Of a stretch of 24,644 nucleotides of DNA, positions 7,034-16,300 are shown piece by piece. The stretch lies in IMG/VR virus record IMGVR_UViG_3300032215_000672, positions 1 to 24,644 of that record; one strand, given 5' to 3'. The stretch comes from a virus. Each line of letters opens with the position of its first letter. The first letter of the stretch is position 1. Position numbers and translations under genes: made by a program. Under the pieces are notes generated by a model, which worked only from the letters and a program-made list of their open reading frames with translations, searched no databases and was not told where the DNA came from.

Positions 7034-9427
7034 ATGGGCGATATATCATCAAAATACGGAGCGGCATCATCGGAAAATTTCCAGGTCAAAGGAAAAGGTG
7101 GATCTCGATTGGATCCCGGTCCATACATAGCCATAGTCAAAAATAATATCGATGACATGTACATGGGCACACTGACAGTGATGATACCAGCATTGATGTT
7201 TGAAGGCAACGAAGGTCGATTAAGCGAATTGATTAAGGTTAGATACATGACCCCGTTCTATGGAACCAAAAGCCCCAACGCCGTGGGAGATAACCCCGGA
7301 GATAAAACAACTTATTCAGAGGCACCGCATTCTTATGGTATGTGGTTTACTCCTCCAGACATCGATACCAAAGTATTAGTGATATTTGCCGAAGGAGAAA
7401 TAACACAAGGTTTTTGGATAGGGTGTATACCCGAACCATTCCTTAATAACATGGTACCAGGCATAGCAGCATCTACTAGTGCCGCTTTGCCAGAAAATGA
7501 CACCAGTGGAGCAACAGTAAGTAATATATACGGAACCAATAATGTACCTGCGGGAGAGATCAATAGAAATTTATTGGCCACGGCCGATAAGTCACTCATT
7601 GACCAAACTCCAAGACCCGTGCATCCTTTCGCACAAACTTTAAGAAAACAAGGACTTACACAAGATACTGTTAGAGGAACTACCACTAGTTCGGCACGTA
7701 GAGAAACACCAAGCTCGGTTTTTGGAATCAGCACTCCGGGCAGGATAGATCCTTACACGCCAACGTCAAAATTAGGACCCGCAGATGCTCTGCGTGATGT
7801 AGCCACCACCCGTCAGGCCGGACACACATTCGTTATGGACGATGGAGATGTTAATGGCAGTAATCAATTAGTGAGATTGAGAACAGCATCCGGACATCAA
7901 ATTCTAATGAACGACACAGCAGGAGTGGTCTATATTGCCAATGGTTCAGGAAATGTGTGGATGGAATTCGCACAAGATGGCACGGTGGACATATATTCAC
8001 GATTGGGTTATAATCTAAGATCGGGTGGAGATATTAATTTTCATTCTGAAGGTAACATCAATATGTATGCCAACGGCAATATCAAAATGAAAGCCAATCA
8101 ACACCGATTCGAAGGCGATAATTTGATCAAAGGTATAATCAGTATGGACGGGTCAGTAATCAATCAAATTGCCAATCAACAAATCAATACCACAGTGACA
8201 AATGGATCTTATGCTCTATATGCAAAAAATAACATTATGTCTCAAGCCGACACAGGTTTCCAGGTACATCAATCTGGTCATCAAACTCATCTTATTGGCG
8301 AGCAAATTCATTTCAATAGTATACCCCCTATTGAAAATCTAGTATATCCATTACAAAGGACAGGGTTCAATCAACCGAGCGGTACAGGTACCAATGAGAT
8401 ACAGGTACAGGATGTTACTCCATTATTAAAATCAGCAACAGGAATTCTTAAAGTGGATAGAACCATTCCAGGCATGTCGGGCATGCGAGTACCCACACAC
8501 GAACCGTGGGTATGGCATTCAGATTATGTGGTACGATTCCCAAGAGGATCCAACATAGCAGACAGCAACAATCCCGGCACCCCAGGATATCAAGCTCGAC
8601 AGAATAGACTAAGTACCATCCCTGCTATACAGTTAGGACAATATGAAGCCGATCTAGAAGATTATCTAGCAGCAAATATTTCTAGTCCAACTGACGTTGC
8701 CGGCATACAGAGATTAACACAACAATTTACTGAAAATTATGCTGCCACCTATGGATTGCCAGATGGTCCTTTTGCCATAACATCATCCACCGGCGGAGTT
8801 AGTGACGTGGCGTCTAAAATAGTACAAAATGCCAAGGCATTATTTTCAGGATCATCAGCTCAGGCTGCTGAGGTTAATCTTATACAAAATCAAACATTCC
8901 TTAATAATAATAATGGATATGTTACTGTAATTGGGGATCCTCAAAAAGCCATGAGCGCTCTAGGAGTTGGCCCATCTAATCTTACAGCGGCCGCAGTGGT
9001 TCAACAATCTATTAATAAAATTCAAAGTTTATCCGGAACAAATGCTTTGTTCAATACTAAAGCTCTTCAACAAAATATTATCAACAAAATAGAACAAGGT
9101 GCTATCAATAAAGGAACTAATTATGCTGTTGATTATCTTCAGAGCACCACACTCTATAAAATGGGTCAAGATTATATTAAAGAATTACAACAACAAGCCA
9201 ATGTGTATGTTGGACAAACTTTCAATGTAGGTGATTATGGTTCCACACAGATAGAAAATTTGTACAATCAGAGTACTGTAAGTAATCAAGTAACCAACAC
9301 TTCTTTGTTGTCAACAGTGACGAATTCTTTCGGAGAAAATGTATTAACCATCAAAGCCAGTGTAGAAAATTTTGTATCACAATTGTTTGATAATACGCCA
9401 TCCAATGATGGTTGGGGAGTAGGTTAA
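7034..9427 (+). CDS. 5: Baseplate central spike/hub protein gp5 (no lysozyme domain seen)
   Basis: A 797-residue spike protein expected to form a trimer at the baseplate centre. The N-terminal OB-fold (about 30-140) has TLTVMIPAL, YGMWFTPPDIDTKVLVIF and TQGFWIGCIPEPF, typical of gp5/VgrG. A Pro/Ser/Thr-rich linker (about 145-260) follows in place of the lysozyme domain of T4 gp5. Residues 263-355 read HTFVMDDGD, RLRTASGHQILMND, GVVYIANG, then short beta-helix-like repeats (GGDINFHSEGNINMYANGNI), as in VgrG/gp5 C-terminal domains. Beyond are a VPTHEPW motif (486-492) and about 300 residues of helical, Gln/Asn-rich sequence not found in T4 gp5 (575 residues). The ATG at 7034 is the first in frame after a stop and lacks a well-spaced ribosome-binding site. 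Confidence 0.88.
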   Translation: MGDISSKYGAASSENFQVKGKGGSRLDPGPYIAIVKNNIDDMYMGTLTVMIPALMFEGNEGRLSELIKVRYMTPFYGTKSPNAVGDNPGDKTTYSEAPHSYGMWFTPPDIDTKVLVIFAEGEITQGFWIGCIPEPFLNNMVPGIAASTSAALPENDTSGATVSNIYGTNNVPAGEINRNLLATADKSLIDQTPRPVHPFAQTLRKQGLTQDTVRGTTTSSARRETPSSVFGISTPGRIDPYTPTSKLGPADALRDVATTRQAGHTFVMDDGDVNGSNQLVRLRTASGHQILMNDTAGVVYIANGSGNVWMEFAQDGTVDIYSRLGYNLRSGGDINFHSEGNINMYANGNIKMKANQHRFEGDNLIKGIISMDGSVINQIANQQINTTVTNGSYALYAKNNIMSQADTGFQVHQSGHQTHLIGEQIHFNSIPPIENLVYPLQRTGFNQPSGTGTNEIQVQDVTPLLKSATGILKVDRTIPGMSGMRVPTHEPWVWHSDYVVRFPRGSNIADSNNPGTPGYQARQNRLSTIPAIQLGQYEADLEDYLAANISSPTDVAGIQRLTQQFTENYAATYGLPDGPFAITSSTGGVSDVASKIVQNAKALFSGSSAQAAEVNLIQNQTFLNNNNGYVTVIGDPQKAMSALGVGPSNLTAAAVVQQSINKIQSLSGTNALFNTKALQQNIINKIEQGAINKGTNYAVDYLQSTTLYKMGQDYIKELQQQANVYVGQTFNVGDYGSTQIENLYNQSTVSNQVTNTSLLSTVTNSFGENVLTIKASVENFVSQLFDNTPSNDGWGVG

Positions 9428-9445
9428 CAGAGATTAAATAACAAT

Positions 9446-9853
9446 ATGGCAACTTCAGATCAAAACATAAACCCAAATCTACAACAAGTGTTCAAAGGAT
9501 TCAGTTCTAGAGCAGAGCAAACCAATTTTCGCTTGTATGATTTCCAATTGATCAGACAAGATCTTATAAATCAGCTCAGTGTCAGAAAAGGCGAGCGAGT
9601 AGAGAACCCAGAGTTTGGCACCATGATATATGATGCCATATACGAGCCATTAACAGAAGCAATTAAAGAACAGATATTAGCGGACATTACTCGCATATTG
9701 AACTCTGATCCTCGCATAGCAGCATCAAACATACTGGTATCAGAACAAGGCAGCGGAATCAGCGTACAGGCAGATCTTACCTATGTGCCCTACAATATCA
9801 CAGAGAAGTTAAGGTTTAATTTCGATCAAAACTCCACATTAAGTCTTTCTTAA
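9446..9853 (+). CDS. 25: Baseplate wedge protein gp25
   Basis: A 135-residue wedge protein with the gp25/gpW-like fold that links the wedge to the first sheath ring. RKGERVENPEFGTMIYDAIY (47-66) matches the family signature RKGxRxxxPEFG of T4 gp25 (132 residues), followed by the helix EPLTEAIKEQILADI and a closing beta segment ISVQADLTYVPYN. It follows gene 5 by 18 bases with only a weak purine stretch (AGAG) upstream. It sits directly before gene 6, whose protein it contacts in the T4 wedge. Confidence 0.95.
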   Translation: MATSDQNINPNLQQVFKGFSSRAEQTNFRLYDFQLIRQDLINQLSVRKGERVENPEFGTMIYDAIYEPLTEAIKEQILADITRILNSDPRIAASNILVSEQGSGISVQADLTYVPYNITEKLRFNFDQNSTLSLS

Positions 9854-9858
9854 TCTAC

Positions 9859-9888
9859 GCACTTAACGATATCAATAAATATCAGTGC
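9859..9888 (+). promoter_or_regulatory. Late-type promoter motif inside an inverted repeat upstream of gene 6
   Basis: AATAAATA (9874-9881) fits the NATAAATA late motif of marine T4-like phages. It is enclosed by nested inverted repeats: GCACT (9859-9863) with AGTGC (9884-9888), and GATAT (9868-9872) with ATATC (9879-9883), with a 4-base bulge (TAAC) and a 6-base loop. Initiation from the motif would fall near 9887, leaving a leader of only about 9 bases before the gene 6 ATG (9896). Promoter, RNA hairpin or both are possible; assigned by inspection. Confidence 0.45.
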
Positions 9889-9895
9889 ATAATTT

Positions 9896-12800
9896 ATGTC
9901 CACAACTGATAGACAAAATCGATTACTTGTAGCCCAAGATTGGCAGAAAATCTACACCAGTTTCCAACAGGCTAATTTCAAGTCTTACGACTTTGAAACC
10001 ATCAGAAGAACCATGGTGGGTTACCTTAGAGAAAACTATCCAAACGATTTTAACGATTTTGTAGAATCATCAGAGTACATAGCTCTCATAGATCTTATTG
10101 CCTACATAGCACAGAGTTTGAGTTTTAGAATAGATCTTAATGCTAGGGAAAATTTCTTAGAGACAGCCAGCAGAAGAAACAGCATACTTAGATTGGCACG
10201 ATTAATTAATTACAATCCTAAAAGAAATCAACCAGCCACTGGCTTATTAAAAATAGTATCGGTTGCAACCACACAGTCAGTCACAGACGGCACCGGAGCG
10301 ACCATATCCAGCAATACCATTCTATGGAATGATCCTAATAATCCAAATTATAGACAAAATTTTATAGACATATTAAATGCATCCAACGTACAGGGACAAA
10401 TTTTTGGAAGACCTAGAGAATCTGATACAATAGGTGGAATAGATACAGAAACTTACACTTTGAATTCTACCAATATTGATGTGCCTATATACACCATTAA
10501 TAGGACCATCGGTGGCCTCTCATTAAATTTTGAGATAGTGCCATCAACAATAACAAATTCAGAATCTATATATGAACAAGCCCCAGTGCCAGGCACAGGA
10601 TTCACTTATCTTTACAGGAACGACGGTGCCGGAGACAGCAGTCCTAACACAGGATTCTTTGTATTGTTCAAACAAGGTTCATCATCTGTTTTTAATTTTA
10701 ACATTGCTCAACCAGCCACTAATTATGTTCAACCAATCAATGTCAGTAATATTAACAATTCAGACGTTTGGTTGTATCAACTGGACGATTTTGGACAAAT
10801 ACAAAATTATTGGACACAGGTGCCAGACCTAATAGGCAACAATGTAATATACAACAGTCTTAGTGCCGACATCAGAAATATCTATAACGTGGTCACTCAG
10901 GAAGGGGACAGCATCAACTTGGTGTTTGGAGATGGAAATTTTGCCAACATACCTTCCGGTGCATTCAGATTTTATTACAGAACAAGTGCCAACACTAATT
11001 TTTCTATAAAGCCCACAGACATGCAAGGCATAACCATCAACATACCATATCGTGACAAGAATGATGCACAACAGACTTTAACCATCACTTGCTCATTGCA
11101 ACAGAGCATATACAATGCATCGGCCTCTGAAACCAATGCCAGCATAGTGACCAAAGCCCCTCAAACATATTATTCCCAAAACAGAATGATCACTGGAGAA
11201 GATTATAACATAGTACCTTTGTCGGCTTCACAAAATATTATAAAAGTTAAATCCACCAATAGAGCAGCCAGCGGCATCAGCAGAAGCAAAGAGATATTGG
11301 ATCCCACAGGAGCATACAGCAGCCTGTCTGTATTTGCCGATGACGGAATAATTTACAGAGAAGAAAATAATCCACAATTTACTTTTACTTTCGTTAACAA
11401 CAACGAGATAATGGATGTGATAGAAGGAAAAGTACAATCTAGATTGACCGAAGCTTATTCTAGACAGTTCTATTATTTAAAATATGGACAAAAAGATCTT
11501 AGCACACTAGGAGCTCGTTGGATATCTTCTACCAGTGGAACCAACACCAACACTGGTTATTTTGCTTCATCGGGCCCATTGCCTGTTGGAGTAACAAGCA
11601 GCAACGATCTCAAATATGTCTCTCCGGGAGCATTGGTTAAATTCACATCACCGGATTCTAGAAAATTTTTGAATAATAAACTGGTGCCCGCAGCCACAGG
11701 ATTGGCACAAGATAGATTATGGGTAGAAGTCTCTAATGTGATTGGAGATGGATCAAACAGTGGAGTAGGAAATCTTTCATCGGGTCTAGGACCAATAACA
11801 CTAAGCAATCAAGTACCTTTGGGGTCGGTAGTTTCGGCAGTGTATGCTCCTTTCTCTACAATTTTTGATGATAATCTCACAAAAAACATGCAGACACTTA
11901 TAGCAAATTATGAAAATTTTGGTGTAAGATATGATTTTGAATCAGGACTATGGAAAATAATCACAGCCGCTAATCTAGATACCTCTACAAATTTCTCTTT
12001 AGCACATGCAGGTGACACCTCGGCAACCAATCAGGACGCCAGCTGGTGGTTCCTATTCACAAACGACCAAACTATCTATACAGTTACATATCGATCATTG
12101 GATTATATATTTCAATCAGTGGAGCAAAACGTGTTCCATTACGATTCAACAGACAAAATATATGATTATGTTTCTGGTACATCGGTCAAAGATTCTATAA
12201 AAATATTAAAGGGTAACACCGTGCCAAGCACAGGGTTTCCTGTGGGATATCCGATCACTTGGCAGATAGTAGATACCATAACAGAAGCAGATGGTTATCA
12301 GGATAATAGAGCAGTCAAGATAGGATTCTATGACTCTAATGATGACGGTGTGGCCGACAATCCAGAAATTTTTGATATTGTGGTTGAGCCCACAGTAGAT
12401 GTCACTACAAAATATGTTTTCTTTCAAAAATATGTCGGATATAACAATATCATACGATATAAACCAACAGATGCTACAAATTTTATTGTGGCAGACAGCG
12501 AGTCCAGCATTACTCTTCCGGGATCATATCAAAATGGACAATTATTTTATTTCTATTTGGAAGATGTGGTTAAAATGTATAATGCTGATAGCATCACATT
12601 GACCACTAATACAGATTATTATGCACGTGTGGGAAGATCTTCCATAGAATTTATGTACAGTCACAATGCTGGACAAACCACCAGAATAGATCCATCACAA
12701 ACCAATATCATTGACATATATCTTTTAGAGAGACAATACGATCAGTCATTTAGAAGATGGATATCTCAGGGCGGCACAGAACCAACACCGTCCACGTCAG

Positions 12801-13375
12801 ATCAATTAAGAATATCATATTCGGGTGTATTAGAACCATTGAAGGGATTATCAGACCAGATCATCTATCATCCTGTTACATATAAAGTTTTGTTTGGTTC
12901 AAATGCAGATGAAAATTTACAGGCCACATTCAAAGTGGTTAAAAATTTAAGTACAAATGTAACAGATGCGGTTATAAAAACCAGAGTTATACAGGCAATC
13001 AATCAATTTTTTGCATTAGATAATTTTGATTTTGGAGATACATTTTATTTTACAGAACTAGCAGCCTACATACATCAGCGATTAGCACCCGATTTATTAT
13101 CAGTGGTTATCGTACCAAATCAACCAAAACAAGGATTTGGATCTCTCTTCCAGATAAGTGGAGCATCGGATGAGATATTCATCAGCGGAGCGACGGTTGA
13201 CAACGTAGTAATCATAGATGCTATAGGAGCCAATCAGTTAGAGGCTTCTGGTAATGTCGTAACTAGCACAACAAACGTCACAACCAGCAACAGATCCACA
13301 TCGGCAGTATCTTCGGTCACTACGGCAAGATCTGGATCAGGATCCAGTGTTGGCAGTAGCGGAACTGGATACTAA
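9896..13375 (+). CDS. 6: Baseplate wedge protein gp6, enlarged
   Basis: A 1159-residue wedge protein; in T4, gp6 (660 residues) forms the inner ring that holds wedges together. The N-terminal region (1-130) has the gp6/gpJ-like helical start: FETIRRTMVGYLRENYP, FVESSEYIALIDLIAYIAQS, LNARENFLETASRR. A conserved block near 420-470 reads YYSQNRMITGEDYNIVPL. The C-terminal wedge domain (about 1000-1100) has VIKTRVIQAINQFF, FDFGDTFYFTELAAYIHQR and LLSVVIVP. The middle (about 500-980) is an extra beta-rich insertion containing an EF-hand-like loop DSNDDGVADNPE (813-824). The last about 45 residues are Ser/Thr/Gly-rich. No ribosome-binding site is visible; a hairpin/late-promoter element ends 7 bases upstream. 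The next gene starts 2 bases after its stop. Confidence 0.9.
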   Translation: MSTTDRQNRLLVAQDWQKIYTSFQQANFKSYDFETIRRTMVGYLRENYPNDFNDFVESSEYIALIDLIAYIAQSLSFRIDLNARENFLETASRRNSILRLARLINYNPKRNQPATGLLKIVSVATTQSVTDGTGATISSNTILWNDPNNPNYRQNFIDILNASNVQGQIFGRPRESDTIGGIDTETYTLNSTNIDVPIYTINRTIGGLSLNFEIVPSTITNSESIYEQAPVPGTGFTYLYRNDGAGDSSPNTGFFVLFKQGSSSVFNFNIAQPATNYVQPINVSNINNSDVWLYQLDDFGQIQNYWTQVPDLIGNNVIYNSLSADIRNIYNVVTQEGDSINLVFGDGNFANIPSGAFRFYYRTSANTNFSIKPTDMQGITINIPYRDKNDAQQTLTITCSLQQSIYNASASETNASIVTKAPQTYYSQNRMITGEDYNIVPLSASQNIIKVKSTNRAASGISRSKEILDPTGAYSSLSVFADDGIIYREENNPQFTFTFVNNNEIMDVIEGKVQSRLTEAYSRQFYYLKYGQKDLSTLGARWISSTSGTNTNTGYFASSGPLPVGVTSSNDLKYVSPGALVKFTSPDSRKFLNNKLVPAATGLAQDRLWVEVSNVIGDGSNSGVGNLSSGLGPITLSNQVPLGSVVSAVYAPFSTIFDDNLTKNMQTLIANYENFGVRYDFESGLWKIITAANLDTSTNFSLAHAGDTSATNQDASWWFLFTNDQTIYTVTYRSLDYIFQSVEQNVFHYDSTDKIYDYVSGTSVKDSIKILKGNTVPSTGFPVGYPITWQIVDTITEADGYQDNRAVKIGFYDSNDDGVADNPEIFDIVVEPTVDVTTKYVFFQKYVGYNNIIRYKPTDATNFIVADSESSITLPGSYQNGQLFYFYLEDVVKMYNADSITLTTNTDYYARVGRSSIEFMYSHNAGQTTRIDPSQTNIIDIYLLERQYDQSFRRWISQGGTEPTPSTSDQLRISYSGVLEPLKGLSDQIIYHPVTYKVLFGSNADENLQATFKVVKNLSTNVTDAVIKTRVIQAINQFFALDNFDFGDTFYFTELAAYIHQRLAPDLLSVVIVPNQPKQGFGSLFQISGASDEIFISGATVDNVVIIDAIGANQLEASGNVVTSTTNVTTSNRSTSAVSSVTTARSGSGSSVGSSGTGY

Positions 13376-13377
13376 CA

Positions 13378-16300
13378 ATGGCAGATCAACCAATCAATAG
13401 CCAAAACAATTTTGAGGTTGTAACAGACCAGAATGGCACGACATTCAGGAGATCAATAGCACATCTTCCTGCTTTCTATAGAACAGATGCCAATCAAAAA
13501 TTTTTAAGCAGCACAGTAGACCAATTAATACAACCAGGCAAACTGGAGAGATTGGATGGTTATGTAGGCAGACAATATTCATACACCAGGAAACCTGCCG
13601 ACAGTTATTTGTCAGCAGTCAACGAGGACAGAACAAATTATCAATTGGAACCCACGGTCACTTATACCGAGCAAGACACATCATCTATAAATCCTGAAGA
13701 TCAGGTTAAATTTACAGCCACCTATGATGATTATATTAATCAGATAAAGTTTTTTGGTGGTAACGTAGATAATCATGATAGATTAAACAGAGAGCAAGTA
13801 TACAATTGGAACCCGGCAATAGATTTTGACAAACTAATTAATTACAGAGAATATTATTGGTTGCCAGAAGGACCAAATCCAATATCTTTAGAAGAGAATG
13901 GACCAAATTCTGTTACAGAAGTAGATGTAACATCTCCCGACGGGCAGTCTTATAATTTTACCAACTACCCAGGGGTAGATAATCCTGCTATAACTTTATA
14001 CAGAGGCAATACCTATAAGTTTAATATAGATCTTTCTGGACATCCGTTCTACATAATGACGCAACCTTATGCAGAGGGCGTGGCAACAGATGGTAGTACG
14101 TCAACCATATACAACGAATCTGTGGAGAATAATGGAATAGAGCATGGTACTTTAATATTCACGGTGCCTTCCGATGCGCCAAACACTTTATATTATCAAT
14201 CTGGCACCAATCAGGCCATGCATGGATCTATAAGCATCAAAACATTATCGTCTGATACGTTGATTGATGTGGCACACGAAATAGAAAATACAAAAAACTA
14301 CACCATGGATTCGGGCATAAAATTAAGCAATGGAATGAAGATACGATTTTTTGACAATGTATTGGACAACAATTATAAAAATCAACAATTTTATGTAGAG
14401 GGAGTGGGAGAGTCCATTACTTTAACGAATTTAAATTCATTGATAACCCCCGAATCCTATGCTGTGGAGAGCACGGATTTATATGACACAGTGGCATACG
14501 ACAGCAGACCATATGCGGTTAGTTTTTATAGACCACAAAACCCCGATTACATCACTATAAAAAGAGACAGCGTCGACGGCAATGCTTGGAGCAGATATAA
14601 TAGATGGTTCCACAAAGACATAATAGAGGCCGCTGGACGAGCCAACGGTTACACACCAGAACTTCTAGAAACAGACAGAGCCAAAAGACCCATAATAGAA
14701 TTTGACTCTGGACTCGCCTTATTCGATCACGGGAGCAAAGCAATAAAATCAGTTGCATTAGTAGACACCGTGACGACAAATATTTTTTCGCAAATAGAAA
14801 ATAAAATTAGCTATTATGTAGATGGTTACAGCTTACAAGCAGGTATGAGAGTGTTGTTCACCAACGATGTTGATGATTCTGTTAGGAATAGAATATATAA
14901 AGTCACCTTTGTAAAAGCCAACAACGTAAATGTTATTTCTTTGGTGGAAGAACCAGACGGACAACCAGCAGATAACAACGCAGTATTTGTAGAATTTGGA
15001 CAAGAAAATCAAGGAAAAACACTTCATTATCATGCAGAACAAAAACAATGGGTAAACTCTCAGAGGAAAACACAATTGAATCAACAACCATTGTTTGATC
15101 TATTCGATGAAAATTTAATATCATTCAGCGAAACAGAATATTATCCAAATTCTACCTTTACTGGAGCAACAGTATTTGCATACCAAACGTCAACATTGTC
15201 TACTCTAGACACAGTGTTGGGTTTACAAATAAAATATTCAAATCTTAATAACATTGGCGGCATTTTGTTTACATCAGATATCGAAACAGGAAAATTCACT
15301 TATAAGAACGGAGAAACTTTTGTCGACAAACTGTTTGTTACTGGTCATTTACAATATCGCAACAAGAAAAATCAAAATTTAATAAAATCATCTTTCGTTA
15401 AATCATCAGGACAAAGCAAGCAAAGAGTAGTAAAATTATATGTTGCTGATGCAAAACAACTGAATCTGTTTGCTATAGATGTATTTCCGAACAGTGCAGA
15501 GTTGACAGATCTAGAAGTTCAGGTGGATTTAAATTCAGTCACTCAAAATCTTGGTATTGATTATGATTTGGTCAATGGCACAACAAACAAATATGTACAA
15601 TTTTATAAAGATTTAAATGTAGGAGATATAGTAAAATTACAATGCTACAGTAAATCTAGTAGAACGCCAGGCATGGGTTTATACGAGATACCAGAAAATT
15701 TAGCAATTAATCCTTTCAATGATAGATTAAATGAATTTACTTTTGGTCAAATATTAAATCACTTACATGATATACAAGAAAAAAATCGAGATTTTATTGG
15801 AGCGACCCCAGGCATCAGCAATCTTAGAGATCTTCCACATGTTAGAATAAATGGCGGAACAATATTACAACATACTGCTCCTCTGCCGCAGGCTTCTTTC
15901 CTTTTAATAGATCAAAACGCCAATGCAATCAGCAGTATTGATTATGTTTCTTCAGAATATCAAAGATTTAAAGATAGTTTTGTCAATTACAACACAGGTA
16001 AAGATTACAATGGTGATGCACAGGCCATGGTAGATGACATTATACAAGGCATGGCAGGAAGCAAAGATAACAGTTTTCCTTTTTTCTATGAAGACATGAT
16101 TGGTTTTGGGCAGAAAGTTAGTGTAAGAAATTATGTGGTGCAAGACTCGGCGGAAAAACAATTTGTTATTGATTCTATTTTTAATATAACATCGCCAAAT
16201 AATCGTGCGGTATATGTTTATCAAAATGGTGCACAGTTATTGTTAGGACAAGATTACAATTTCAGTACCACGGGTGATTATGTGGAAATTACCGCTGCCC

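Noticed and set aside
6730-7248. 172-codon minus-strand open frame across the end of the hub-candidate gene and start of gene 5
   Set aside because: It is antisense to two well-supported genes, has no recognisable motif or ribosome-binding site, and its composition fits a reverse-strand shadow.
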